A stretch of DNA of 64,000 bases from Oscillospiraceae bacterium (GCA_019424695.1 JAHYZA010000007.1:52609-116608), one strand, 5' to 3'. Counted from the stretch's first letter, positions 16,331 to 24,050 are shown. A program made the numbers and translations. The notes: a model not told the origin generated them from the letters alone.

Positions 16331-17056
16331 ATGGAAAGACGTTCTGCCTCCCGTAAAAAGGTACGCCGCTGCCTGATTTTCTGCGTAGCGGCACTGCTTG
16401 TCAGCGGTCTTGTGGCCGGTGCGTTGATAGTACACGCCAATCGTATGGTGCGCCAAAAAGAGGAGGCAGCCCGTGCGGCGGCGGAACAAGCCGCCCGTGA
16501 GATGGAAGAAGCCCGTGCAGCCACCGAAGCGGCCCGGCGGGAGGAAGAACAAGGCCAGGCCGAGGAAGCCGCTGCCCTGCGGAGGCAGCAGGTGGCGGAC
16601 GCGGCAGCCGCGCACGAAAGCGTAGAATACGGCGACAAACTGGGAACGGTTCGGGTAGAAGGAACCGAGATCGACTGCGATCTGTACTGGGGTGATGGCG
16701 ACGCGCAGTTTGACGCAGGCGCAGGCTGCCACGCGTCGGACGGTTGTGTACTGCCCGGTGAGAACGGTACCGTCTTTGTTGGCGGGCATACCGGCACCTA
16801 TTTTGCGGATCTCGGTTCGGCAGAAGTAGGCGACCGCATCTATCTGGACACCGACTGGGGCAATTTTGTCTATGAGATCACCGAGATGCAGGTCATCTAT
16901 GAGACCGATATCGACAAAGTGCGCTGGGGGGCCGAAGAACCCAGCTGTATCCTCTATACCTGTTATCCCTTCGGCATCCTGACCCACACGGACCGCCGCT
17001 ATGCCGTGTACGCCGATCCTGTGGAAGCAGATGCGGACGGCGTGATTCCCCAGTGA
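16331..17056 (+). CDS. sortase family transpeptidase
   Basis: A 241-residue membrane-anchored cysteine transpeptidase that would attach LPxTG-type proteins to the wall or link subunits. A basic N-terminus and one TM helix (about residues 13-34) are followed by an Ala/Glu/Arg-rich coiled coil (about 38-95) and the sortase barrel. The catalytic His lies in VGGHTGTYF, Cys in LYTCYPF and Arg in THTDRRYAVYA. The TCYPF context resembles class D sortases. It starts 6 bases after the fumarase beta stop. No substrate gene is adjacent. Confidence 0.85.
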   Translation: MERRSASRKKVRRCLIFCVAALLVSGLVAGALIVHANRMVRQKEEAARAAAEQAAREMEEARAATEAARREEEQGQAEEAAALRRQQVADAAAAHESVEYGDKLGTVRVEGTEIDCDLYWGDGDAQFDAGAGCHASDGCVLPGENGTVFVGGHTGTYFADLGSAEVGDRIYLDTDWGNFVYEITEMQVIYETDIDKVRWGAEEPSCILYTCYPFGILTHTDRRYAVYADPVEADADGVIPQ

Positions 17057-17063
17057 CCTGCCA

Positions 17064-17092
17064 TTGACAAAGCCGGCCAAAGTTGTTACACT
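17064..17092 (+). promoter_or_regulatory. promoter of tRNA-Leu
   Basis: Consensus TTGACA (17064-17069), 17-base spacer and TACACT (17087-17092), about 12 bases before the tRNA 5' end. Confidence 0.75.
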
Positions 17093-17104
17093 AATCTGTG
17101 TTAT

Positions 17105-17185
17105 GCGGCTATGGCGGAATTGGCAGACGCGCTGGTTTTAGGGTCCAGTGTCCAAGACGTGCAGGTTCAAGTCCTGTTAGCCGCA
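17105..17185 (+). tRNA. tRNA-Leu (anticodon UAG)
   Basis: GCGGCTA (17105-17111) pairs with TAGCCGC (17178-17184) as acceptor stem, with discriminator A at 17185. The D arm (GGCGGAATTGGCAGAC), an anticodon loop TTTAGGG with UAG, and the T arm (GCAGGTTCAAGTCCTG) are clear. The variable arm is short for a leucine tRNA. CCA is not encoded. Confidence 0.93.
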
Positions 17186-17195
17186 TTGTATTTAT

Positions 17196-17237
17196 ATCGC
17201 GCTGCGATACCGTAATGATATCGCAACGCGATTTTTT
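17196..17237 (+). terminator. terminator of tRNA-Leu
   Basis: ATCGCGCTGCGATA (17196-17209) pairs with TATCGCAACGCGAT (17219-17232) with one mismatch, followed by a run of five T. Confidence 0.9.
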
Positions 17238-17261
17238 CATATCCAAAAGGAGGTGCTGCTT

Positions 17262-18872
17262 GTGAATGAAGCAATTTTACTCGCTGGTGCTGTCATTCTG
17301 ATCTGTATTCTGATGAACCGGTTTATTGAAAAAATTCCGGTGCCCTCGCTGTTGATCTTCATTGCCCTGGGTATGTGTTTTGGGGAAAACGGCATCTTTC
17401 GTATCGTGTTCAATGATTACGCGGCCGTTAATCTGATCTGCTCGGTCAGTCTGATATTTATTATGTTTTACGGCGGATTCGGTACCAATCTGCAAGCGGC
17501 TCGTCCGGTATTGGTGCAGTCGGTACTGCTCTCCACAGTGGGCGTAGCGGGAACGGCGGGTGCAGTGGCGCTGTTTGCCCATTTTGCACTGCAGCTGCCC
17601 TGGCTGGAAAGTCTGCTCATCGGTTCAGTAATCTCCTCCACAGACGCTGCGTCGGTGTTCAATATTCTGCGCACGAACAAGCTGGCACTCAAATACCATA
17701 CCGACTCTTTGCTGGAAGTGGAATCCGGCTCCAACGACCCTATGTCCTATATGCTGACCACCGTTACGCTGTCTCTGATGGCAGGACAGCAGGTCTCGAT
17801 TCCGCTGGTGCTGTTGCAGCAGATCAGCCTGGGTGTGCTGTGCGGTATCCTGATCGGCAAGGGGACCGTCTGGCTGCTGCGGCAAAGTTTTCTTGAATCC
17901 CAGCAGAACCGCACGGTGTTGCTTTTTGCGGTAATGCTGCTGGCTTATGCGCTGCCGGCGGTACTGGGCGGCAACGGGTACCTCAGCGTGTACCTCTGCG
18001 GCATTATGCTGGGTAATACAAAACTCTCACAAAAGCGGTATCTGGTCCACTTCTTTGATGTGCTCACCGATGTCTCCCAGGTGATCATCTTCTTCCTGCT
18101 GGGGCTTCTGGTGACACCTTCGGAGCTGCCGGAATTGTTGCTGCCGGCGCTGGGAATCATGTTGTTTCTTACGCTGGTGGCCCGTCCCGCGGTGGTTACA
18201 GTTTTGCTGTTGCCGTTCCGTGCCCGGTGGGGACAGATCGGGATCGTTTCCTGGGCCGGGCTTCGCGGGGCCGCCTCCATCGTGTTCGCCATTTCGGCGG
18301 TGCTCAGCGGTGTGCAGACGCGCAACAATCTGTTCAATCTGGTGTTCTGTATTGTGTTGTTCTCCATCGCGCTGCAGGGAACGTTGCTTCCCAAAGCCGC
18401 CAAACATTTCTCCATGATCGATCATAACGAAGATGTTGCCAAAACCTTCAATGACTATCAGGCGGAGAGTGACGTGGATTTCATCAAAATCCATCTGGGT
18501 GGGGGCCATCCCTGGTGCGGGCGCACGCTGCGGGAGGCTGCATTGCCGCCGGAACTGCTGGTAACGATGATCGTGCGGGGTGAAAAGACCATTGTCCCGG
18601 ATGGGGCTACCCGTCTGCAGGCTGGCGATCTGCTGGTGCTGGCCGCCCGTGGGTTTGAAGATCGGGAACACATCTCGCTGCATGAGATCAATGTGGAACG
18701 TGGCGACCGCTGGGCGGGAAAGGCACTGGCCGAATTGCCGGTGCCGGAAGGACGTCTGGTGATTCTTGTCAAACGGGGTATTGAGACTATGATTCCTACC
18801 GGACGGACAGTGATTAAGCCTGGAGATGTGCTGGTATTGGCGGAATCCTTGCCGCAGCCTAAATCGGATTGA
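17262..18872 (+). CDS. K+/H+ antiporter, CPA1 type with RCK-C domains
   Basis: A 536-residue cation/proton antiporter like CvrA/NhaP2. About twelve hydrophobic helices fill residues 1-385, with the ion-site motif SSTDAASVFN and the following SGSNDPMSYM. The C-terminal 140 residues hold two TrkA-C/RCK-C-like ligand domains (ending GDLLVLAARG and GDVLVLAESL). The start is put at GTG 17262, 8 bases after AGGAGG; the upstream GTG at 17253 overlaps that ribosome site. It is monocistronic after the tRNA terminator. Confidence 0.9.
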   Translation: MNEAILLAGAVILICILMNRFIEKIPVPSLLIFIALGMCFGENGIFRIVFNDYAAVNLICSVSLIFIMFYGGFGTNLQAARPVLVQSVLLSTVGVAGTAGAVALFAHFALQLPWLESLLIGSVISSTDAASVFNILRTNKLALKYHTDSLLEVESGSNDPMSYMLTTVTLSLMAGQQVSIPLVLLQQISLGVLCGILIGKGTVWLLRQSFLESQQNRTVLLFAVMLLAYALPAVLGGNGYLSVYLCGIMLGNTKLSQKRYLVHFFDVLTDVSQVIIFFLLGLLVTPSELPELLLPALGIMLFLTLVARPAVVTVLLLPFRARWGQIGIVSWAGLRGAASIVFAISAVLSGVQTRNNLFNLVFCIVLFSIALQGTLLPKAAKHFSMIDHNEDVAKTFNDYQAESDVDFIKIHLGGGHPWCGRTLREAALPPELLVTMIVRGEKTIVPDGATRLQAGDLLVLAARGFEDREHISLHEINVERGDRWAGKALAELPVPEGRLVILVKRGIETMIPTGRTVIKPGDVLVLAESLPQPKSD

Positions 18873-18950
18873 ATCCATGATTTTGCAATCCTTGCGGGAG
18901 CATGATAGAGAAGGCGAGGAAAGATTTAGGTTCAACGCTGAGACCTGTTC

Positions 18951-18979
18951 TTGACACAAAAATCGGAAAATGATATACT
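18951..18979 (+). promoter_or_regulatory. promoter of the leader-peptide/MFS unit
   Basis: Consensus TTGACA (18951-18956), 17-base spacer and TATACT (18974-18979). It lies 34 bases before the leader ORF and about 207 bases before the exporter start. Confidence 0.8.
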
Positions 18980-19002
18980 GACACGACATTCATTAGAAAG
19001 GA

Positions 19003-19185
19003 GGGCGCACAAATGGCTTGGAGATTTTCTAAGATCCAACTGAAAAAAGGCAATGTTTTGACCTTTCAGGGGGATAGTGCGCCCTTTTGGAAGGTCAACA
19101 CAGCACGCTGATGTGCTTTTGAACTTGAAAAGTTGTGCACTATCTCCTTTTACTTGCAGATACCTGTGAGAAAAGGAGATTTTTT
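19003..19185 (+). promoter_or_regulatory. leader-peptide transcription attenuator for the MFS exporter
   Basis: Four segments form alternative stems. Segment 1, GGGCGCAC (19003-19010, beside the leader ribosome site), pairs with GTGCGCCC (19077-19084). Overlapping segment 2, GGGGATAGTGC (19070-19080), pairs with segment 3, GCACTATCTCC (19137-19147), over 11 bp with one G-U. Segment 3/4, ATCTCCTTTT (19142-19151) with AAAAGGAGAT (19171-19180) plus T5, is an intrinsic terminator. A ribosome stalled early on the leader would block 1:2, allow 2:3 and prevent termination. The terminator's 3' arm is also the exporter's ribosome site. Confidence 0.85.
19013..19111 (+). CDS. 32-residue regulatory leader peptide
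   Basis: The peptide begins MAWRFSKIQLKKGNVLTF and ends KVNTAR. It has an excellent ribosome site (AAAGGAGGG) 9 bases before the ATG and is the first ORF after the promoter. Segment 2 of the attenuator lies inside codons 20-24. It is too short for a normal protein, and its position fits a sensor of ribosome stalling. I do not recognise the peptide. Confidence 0.8.
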   Translation: MAWRFSKIQLKKGNVLTFQGDSAPFWKVNTAR

Positions 19186-20274
19186 ATGCTTACTCTTAAA
19201 CGGCAGATTTGCCGAATCTACGCCATTACCGCACTGGGAAGCCTCCAGCTTGCAGGAGCCTGCTGGGCGGCGCTGCTGGCAGCGAGAGGCTTTTCCCTGA
19301 CCCAGATCGGATGGGCAGAGGCGGTCTTTCACCTCACCAGTCTTTTGTTTGAAGTTCCATCTGGCGTGATTGCCGACGTGTTCGGACGCAAACGCTGTAT
19401 GATCGCCAGCCAATGTATGTCTGCAATGGCCTCCGTTGCCATGATGGGTTCCGGTTCTATAAGGGGTGTTTGTGTGGCGATGGCACTCAGTGCGTTGGGC
19501 TACAACTTTGCTTCCGGGGCCCGGGAAGCACTTGCCTATGAAAGCCTGAAACAATATGGGCAGCAGGGAACCTACGAACGGTTTGCCGTCAATGACACAA
19601 CTATATGGAGAATCGGGACGGCGCTGTCTACGCTGTGCGCCGGAGCCGCGCTGTGGATTGGGCCGCGTGCGGCCTATGGCGTGGATTTGACCCTGGCATT
19701 GCTGGGATTGTGGCCGGCCATGCAGCTACAGGAACCCCCAAAAGGCAAGCCCGAGAGCGGCAGCGTGATTCTGCGCATCCGTGTTGCGGTAAAGGAAAGT
19801 GTCGGGTTTGTTGTCCATAGTCCAAGGGTGCTGCGGCTGATGTTTGGCAATGCTTTGGTAGGATCTGTGGCAACTATGCTGCTCTATCTGCTGCAGGCGC
19901 GGCTGCCGGTTATGGAGATACCCGCTGGTTGGTTGGGCCCCGTGCTGTTCCTGCTGGGATTAAGCGGCACACTGGGGCTGCAGATCACACGCTTTACAGA
20001 CAAGCTGCGGTACCGTTTGGTTGTGGTGCTGTGTGGTACCGGAGTCCTGATAGGAACGCTTTTGGCCGCTACATCTTGGCTCCCTGCGGTGCTGGTTGGT
20101 GGATTTCTGGCAGGGACACTGGATGACCTGATGGACGTGTGCATCAATGTTATACTGAACGAAATAATTCCTTCTTCTCGAAGGGCGACACTGGTCTCGG
20201 TCTCATCCCTTGTTTTTTCTTTTGTAATGCTGGCGATCGCTCCGCTGTTGGGGGCACTTTTCAGCATGGTCTGA
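19186..20274 (+). CDS. MFS drug-type efflux transporter
   Basis: A 362-residue major facilitator protein with about 11-12 hydrophobic helices. The cytoplasmic loop 2-3 signature appears as GVIADVFGRKRCM (about residues 63-75). It is shorter than typical 400-residue exporters, with reduced loops. The start at 19186 (MLTLKRQ) follows AAAAGGAGA and a T-run that is the end of the attenuator terminator. Expression under a translation-sensing leader suggests export of a ribosome-targeting compound, which is an inference; the substrate cannot be read from the sequence. Confidence 0.85.
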   Translation: MLTLKRQICRIYAITALGSLQLAGACWAALLAARGFSLTQIGWAEAVFHLTSLLFEVPSGVIADVFGRKRCMIASQCMSAMASVAMMGSGSIRGVCVAMALSALGYNFASGAREALAYESLKQYGQQGTYERFAVNDTTIWRIGTALSTLCAGAALWIGPRAAYGVDLTLALLGLWPAMQLQEPPKGKPESGSVILRIRVAVKESVGFVVHSPRVLRLMFGNALVGSVATMLLYLLQARLPVMEIPAGWLGPVLFLLGLSGTLGLQITRFTDKLRYRLVVVLCGTGVLIGTLLAATSWLPAVLVGGFLAGTLDDLMDVCINVILNEIIPSSRRATLVSVSSLVFSFVMLAIAPLLGALFSMV

Positions 20275-20352
20275 CACGGTTGGCAGACAGCGCGGCAGAC
20301 TTCCTTGTTCGTTAGGTTAGCCGTAAAGAGATTTGGTGCAAATCATTGAATC

Positions 20353-20402
20353 AAAATAGCGAGATAGGCTCTGCCGAAGGACGGCGTCTATCTCGCTGTT
20401 TC
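20353..20402 (+). terminator. terminator after the MFS gene
   Basis: AGCGAGATAG (20358-20367) pairs with CTATCTCGCT (20388-20397), with a GCC/GGC inner pairing in the loop, followed by GTTTCTAT. The U-tract is modest. Confidence 0.65.
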
Positions 20403-20655
20403 TATACAAAAGAGGATTACTATTTGGGGAGTAGTGATGTGGTTATTCAGTCTCTTTATTTATGGCATTTTTCTGTAAAGCTCGCCATCGCTCCTGAACT
20501 TTACATTATGGAAGGATAATGGATGAAAGAGGAAAGGCGTGTTTGACAAAACCACACTTATCTGGCGCAAAACTGTGTGACGACGATGCACGGTTTGCAG
20601 GCGAAGTGGAGCAAATTCTAGGGGGGGTACCTGGATGAACGATAACCACCGGAAG
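20403..20655. other. non-coding stretch between MFS terminator and IS element
   Basis: No recognisable gene. The longest frames are short, lack a ribosome site and do not resemble a protein family. The last four bases, GAAG, are one copy of the target duplication of the adjacent IS element. Confidence 0.5.
20652..20655. repeat. target-site duplication GAAG, left copy
   Basis: GAAG directly before the left inverted repeat; the right copy is at 21939-21942. A 4-bp duplication is within the 3-5 bp range of the IS3 family. Confidence 0.75.
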
Positions 20656-20704
20656 TGAACCGCCCCAGGTTGTGCAGACAGCACAAAAAGCCCCGGGTGC
20701 AGGA

Positions 20705-21574
20705 TTATTCAGTTTTGCAGGAGTAGCGCAGCGTCAGCGGCGCCACTCCTGTTTTCGTTTGGATGCGCTCGTGGTTGTAAAAGTGGATGTAACGGTCAAT
20801 CATCTCATTGGCTTCTGAAAAGGTCGCCGGTTTGTGGCGGTAGATGCACTCTGTTTTGAGAATGGAGAAGAAATTTTCCGCCATTGCATTGTCATACGGG
20901 TTCCCACATCTTGACATCGAAGGCGTAATGCCGTATTGTTGAGTCAGCTCAAAATATGCTTGTGAGGCGTACTGAGCACCCTGGTCGCTGTGGAGCTGCA
21001 ACTCTGCGGCGACCTTCTTCTTTTCTCTGCGTATTGCCTGGCGGATCGTATCCAAAACCAGATTCACGCTTTGCTCCGTTCCTGTTTTGTAGGCCACAAT
21101 GCTGTTGTCGTACAGGTCCCGGATCATCGACAGGTACAGCACCCCTTGTTTGGTGTGAATATAAGAAATATCGGTCACCCATTTGCTGTTCGGCGTTTCG
21201 GCATGAAAATCTCGGTTCAGTAGATTTTCATATTTGTGCAGCTGCTCACCCATCCGCTGCCACCTCCTGCGGCGGCGAATCTCTGCCAGCAGGCCATATT
21301 TCTTCATGACACGTAAAATCGTCTTGGGATTGTGGTAAATTCCTTTGCTGCCTTTCAGCCACTGCCACATCCGTCGGTAACCGTAGGTATGAAAGCATTT
21401 TGCCTGCTGCTGCCGGATCATTTCGGCAAGGGCTGCATCCTTTTCGGAACGGCCCATCCGCTGCACAAAGCTGTAATAACCGCTTCTGGACACTGCAAAG
21501 AACCGGCACATGACAATTACTGGATATTTTTCCTTGTACCGGTAAATCACGGCATATTTTGCCGTCGCTCTCAC
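20705..21574 (-). CDS. IS3-family transposase OrfB (DDE integrase core)
   Basis: A 289-residue rve-fold transposase. The HTH_21-like N-terminal region (FFAVSRSGYYSF) precedes the catalytic core, where Asp in WVTDISYIHT, Asp in HSDQGAQYAS and Glu in NAMAENFFSILKTE form the DDE triad. The start is GTG at 21574, overlapping the orfA stop as GTGA, with AAAGGAAG just upstream. The frame is intact, so the element could still be active. Confidence 0.93.
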   Translation of the reverse strand: MRATAKYAVIYRYKEKYPVIVMCRFFAVSRSGYYSFVQRMGRSEKDAALAEMIRQQQAKCFHTYGYRRMWQWLKGSKGIYHNPKTILRVMKKYGLLAEIRRRRRWQRMGEQLHKYENLLNRDFHAETPNSKWVTDISYIHTKQGVLYLSMIRDLYDNSIVAYKTGTEQSVNLVLDTIRQAIRREKKKVAAELQLHSDQGAQYASQAYFELTQQYGITPSMSRCGNPYDNAMAENFFSILKTECIYRHKPATFSEANEMIDRYIHFYNHERIQTKTGVAPLTLRYSCKTE

Positions 21575-21834
21575 TTCCTTTCTGTGGATTGCAGAAAATC
21601 CCGCAGCAATTCATTCTCCATTCGCAGACGCTCATTCTCCCGTTTGTATTCTTCCAGCGTTTTTGCGGGTTTGCGCCCTCGTGCCTTGCGTATTCCCTGC
21701 ATTTCCTTCTTCTTTTCTCGCTTTAACAGGTTATGGACCGGTCTGTCCCCCTCCAGACCCAAGATTTCCGCCACTTCACGTTGACTCTTTCCTTCCTCAA
21801 GCATTTGCTTGATTTCTGGAAGCAGTGCCTGCAT
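21571..21834 (-). CDS. IS3-family transposase OrfA (HTH/leucine zipper)
   Basis: An 87-residue protein with an N-terminal helix-turn-helix (EGKSQREVAEILGLEG, about residues 14-29), a basic linker rich in Lys/Arg, and a C-terminal leucine-zipper helix (ENERLRMENELLRDFL). It is the DNA-binding partner of OrfB in this family. Its stop overlaps the orfB GTG. No A-rich slippery heptamer was seen near the junction, so coupled re-initiation seems likelier than -1 frameshifting. Confidence 0.88.
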   Translation of the reverse strand: MQALLPEIKQMLEEGKSQREVAEILGLEGDRPVHNLLKREKKKEMQGIRKARGRKPAKTLEEYKRENERLRMENELLRDFLQSTERK

Positions 21835-21938
21835 TTTCTAATATCTTCTCGCCATATAAAATTCCCCCTGATGTAGTACTTCCATTTTCCTACATCAGGG
21901 GGATTTTGTCTATTGTCCGTTTTTACTGGGGCGGTTCA

Positions 21939-21942
21939 GAAG
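21939..21942. repeat. target-site duplication GAAG, right copy
   Basis: Matches 20652-20655. It is followed by a short near-tandem pair, GGGGTCCTAAAC and GGGGTCCCTAAAC (21944-21968). Confidence 0.75.
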
Positions 21943-21967
21943 TGGGGTCCTAAACGGGGTCCCTAAA

Positions 21968-22003
21968 CAAAAAAAAGCCCCGTAGAATATCGATTCTACG
22001 AGG
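21968..22003 (-). terminator. terminator of tRNA-Tyr
   Basis: On the minus strand, CTCGTAGAAT and ATTCTACGGGG pair around CGAT, followed by a run of eight T (21969-21976). It lies 7 bases past the tRNA CCA end. Confidence 0.85.
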
Positions 22004-22010
22004 TCTTTTT

Positions 22011-22095
22011 TGGTGGGAGCTGGTGGATTCGAACCACCGAAGCATTAAGCAGCAGATTTACAGTCTGTCCCCATTGGCCACTCGGGAAAGCTCCC
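22011..22095 (-). tRNA. tRNA-Tyr (anticodon GUA)
   Basis: Minus-strand GGGAGCT (22095-22089) pairs with AGCTCCC, and the 3' CCA is encoded at 22011-22013. The anticodon arm CAGACTGTAAATCTG shows GUA. A long variable arm and the T arm GGTGGTTCGAATCCACC are present, as expected for this class II tRNA. Confidence 0.96.
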
Positions 22096-22134
22096 TTATC
22101 CGGTTGTCTGCGCTCGACTTCCGAGTGCTTGATT

Positions 22135-22163
22135 ATTATAACAAAGGACTTTGGAAAATGCAA
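22135..22163 (-). promoter_or_regulatory. promoter of tRNA-Tyr
   Basis: TTGCAT (22158-22163), 17-base spacer and TATAAT (22135-22140) on the minus strand, 40 bases before the tRNA. Confidence 0.7.
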
Positions 22164-22531
22164 GCCTTTTTTTCAAATTTTTTGATTTTTTTTCAAAAAA
22201 AATCGGAATGAATGTAGCTGCGATTTTTTCTGAGAGGTCAAGGGGAGCTTCAGTAGGAATGATAACCAAAACACGATCTGCGTTTTGGGGGGGCCTTGGA
22301 GATATCATTAAAACAGACGGGCAACTTGCAATTCATCATCCAATTCGCTATAATAAGAGCGTTATGTTTTGGCATATATTATTATATGCGGAAATTACCC
22401 ACAGGCATAAGGGGGGGAGTGGCCCGTGCGTTGCTTTACCTGCCGTGTAATTTAAGAAGTCAGGTCGACTTCCTCCCGCCACAGAAACCACTTTTAAAAG
22501 GTACTTCTCCAAAACGAAAAATAGTATATTT
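22164..22531. other. AT-rich non-coding gap between two tRNA genes
   Basis: No supported gene. It opens with long T and A runs forming an AT-only palindrome (GATTTTTTTTC/AAAAAAAATC at 22183-22205). No ribosome-site-led ORF is seen. A promoter for tRNA-Arg probably lies in its last 50 bases but shows no clear -35/-10 pair. Confidence 0.45.
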
Positions 22532-22608
22532 GTCTCTGTAGCTCAGTTGGATAGAGCGACCGCCTCCTAAGCGGTAGGCCGGAGGTTCAATTCCTCTCAG
22601 GGACACCA
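22532..22608 (+). tRNA. tRNA-Arg (anticodon CCU)
   Basis: GTCTCTG (22532-22538) pairs with CAGGGAC, and CCA is encoded at the 3' end. The anticodon loop CTCCTAA within CCGCCTCCTAAGCGG shows CCU. The D arm GCTCAGTTGGATAGAGC and T arm GGAGGTTCAATTCCTCT are standard. Confidence 0.96.
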
Positions 22609-22613
22609 GACCT

Positions 22614-22660
22614 GAAAGCCAGAAAGCCTCGTAGAATCAAGGCTCTCTGGCTTTTGCTGT
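22614..22660 (+). terminator. terminator of tRNA-Arg
   Basis: AAAGCCAGA...GCC pairs with GGC...TCTGGCTTTT in a long interrupted stem, followed by a U-rich GCTGTTTCTC. Confidence 0.75.
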
Positions 22661-22830
22661 TTCTCTTGAAAACCAATGCCACGATTACCTGGTTAATGAT
22701 TGGCGGGAAAAATTCCATTTCCTCTGATCAAAATAGATTTCTTGTTAATGCAACAAAAAATTGGTTAATTTATCTGCTTACACAAAAGGTGTATGTTCCA
22801 AGTATAACCGAAATCAACATGACATAGATG

Positions 22831-22863
22831 CTGCCGTTTGGTTTTTAAACAAACGGCTTTTTT
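22831..22863 (+). terminator. orphan terminator upstream of the SUKH gene
   Basis: GCCGTTTG (22833-22840) and CAAACGGC (22850-22857) followed by TTTTTT. No gene precedes it within 220 bases after tRNA-Arg. It could end a small RNA from a weak TTACAC/TATAAC pair near 22777-22807, or be a leftover of a lost gene. The rest of 22661-22999 holds nothing else I can support. Confidence 0.7.
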
Positions 22864-22999
22864 CAGACCCAGGCATAGCGGTTTCCATTTCAGGGAATGG
22901 CTCATGATAATAGAGTGAAAGAGGTAGAAATTGAGTCCCGGGCATGATAGAATAAAAATAAAAAGGATCGACACATCGGAGCGGAGAGGAGCGCTGAGA

Positions 23000-23515
23000 A
23001 TGTTTGATGGATTTGATTTTACAAACTTTTGGCAGGACAGTGAGTATGCACTGAAAGAATACGTCAGTGAGCCGCCTTCTGATGAACTGATCACCAGTAT
23101 TGAGCAGGAATTGGGCTACAAGTTGCCGGACTCCTATGTTTGGCTGATGAAACAACATAATGGGGGAATTCCAGTCAATACCTGCTTTCCAACAAAGGAA
23201 CCTACCAGTTGGGCAGAGGACCATGTGGCCATTACAGGAATTTTTGGTATAGGGCGGAAGAAAGACTATTCATTATGCGGGATGTTGGGCAGTCAATTTA
23301 TGATCGATGAATGGGAATATCCTGCTATCGGAGTGGCTTTTGGAGACTGTCCCAGTGGCGGGCATGATATGATTTTTTTGGATTACCGGGAGTGCGGTCC
23401 GCAGGGGGAACCTAAAGTAGTACATATTGATCAAGAATTGGACTACAAAATTACTCTTTTGGCAGATAATTTTGAGGACTTTATTCGTGGCCTCGTGAGC
23501 GAAGACAATTTTTAG
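23000..23515 (+). CDS. SMI1/KNR4 (SUKH) family protein
   Basis: A 171-residue protein with a SUKH fold. The N-terminal helix and ELGYKLPDSYVWLMKQHNGG (about residues 37-56) are the family signature, and FGDCPSGGHDMIFLDY is the typical later motif. SUKH proteins commonly act as immunity proteins against polymorphic toxins in bacteria. GAGGAG lies 8 bases before the ATG. No toxin gene is adjacent, so it is an orphan. Its lower GC than flanking housekeeping genes suits an acquired gene. Confidence 0.85.
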   Translation: MFDGFDFTNFWQDSEYALKEYVSEPPSDELITSIEQELGYKLPDSYVWLMKQHNGGIPVNTCFPTKEPTSWAEDHVAITGIFGIGRKKDYSLCGMLGSQFMIDEWEYPAIGVAFGDCPSGGHDMIFLDYRECGPQGEPKVVHIDQELDYKITLLADNFEDFIRGLVSEDNF

Positions 23516-23637
23516 TCAGGAGCCTGGAGACTTTCCGCGCATCAGGGAACTATCAAATCTGGGCGATACGGTTAATATGCGAGCCCAACGTATGGCTCCT
23601 TGGGTTCGGACCATGAAAAAACCACGATGTCTTTTCT

Positions 23638-23676
23638 ATACAGCTTCATGCAATACGCAGGGAGCTGTATTTTTGT
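23638..23676 (+). terminator. candidate terminator downstream of the SUKH gene
   Basis: ATACAGCT (23638-23645) pairs with AGCTGTAT (23663-23670), followed by TTTTTGTG. It lies 120 bases after the SUKH stop. Confidence 0.65.
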
Positions 23677-24050
23677 GTTGTATAATGTCGGAGCTAAGGC
23701 CGATGATCAAATTGACAACGGCATCCATTGCAAAAGAAAAAAAGAAGTTTTCCGTTGTGTATACAGATGCAGAAGATATGGAGACCAAGAGGAACGCGTC
23801 GATGCTGCACACCAAGGAAGGGCCTGCCATCTGTACACCGAGGTGCTCAACCGAAATGTTATGGTTTAGAACGAAGTCCACATCCATGACACTTGCCGGA
23901 CGACGATTTTGACGAAATCCGATGCGGCGATCCGGTTCTGTTGCATAACGGCCTGTTCGGTGCAGACATGATGGTCTTTTCCCGTTTGTGCTGCTTTATA
24001 TGGCACTCTGCAAGAGGCTTTTTCCAGTGGAAAAGTCTAGCGGCAGCGCG
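23677..24050 (+). other. gap with protein-like fragments, probably a decayed gene
   Basis: No intact gene with a ribosome site is seen. Protein-like runs occur in shifted frames: MIKLTTASIAKEKKKFSVVY from about 23702, and LPDDDFDEIRCGDPVLLHNG from about 23890 to a stop at 24053. They suggest frame-shifted remains of a coding sequence, but no family is recognised. A TATAAT at 23680-23685 could be a relic promoter. Confidence 0.3.

Larger units (their letters stand above)
20656..21938 (-). mobile_element. complete IS3-family insertion sequence
   Basis: A 1283-bp element bounded by imperfect inverted repeats TGAACCGCCCCAG (20656-20668) and CTGGGGCGGTTCA (21926-21938), with TG...CA termini. It contains orfA and orfB, both intact, reading on the minus strand. 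GAAG direct repeats flank both ends, so the insertion is recent enough to keep its target duplication. It lies between the MFS gene and tRNA-Tyr. Confidence 0.92.

Noticed and set aside
20460..20684. Minus-strand ORF running into the left IS end
   Set aside because: It reads through the IS terminal repeat and has no ribosome site.
21944..21968. Near-tandem GGGGTCCTAAAC / GGGGTCCCTAAAC as a CRISPR-like repeat
   Set aside because: There are only two adjacent copies and no spacer; it is a short local duplication beside the IS.
22170..22205. AT-only palindrome with T8/A8 as a terminator
   Set aside because: The stem is only A-T pairs. It is upstream of tRNA-Tyr and not after any gene, so it is more likely low-complexity sequence.
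23577..23912. 111-codon ORF after the SUKH gene
   Set aside because: It has no ribosome site, crosses a terminator-like hairpin and has no recognisable protein pattern; kept only as possible gene remains.
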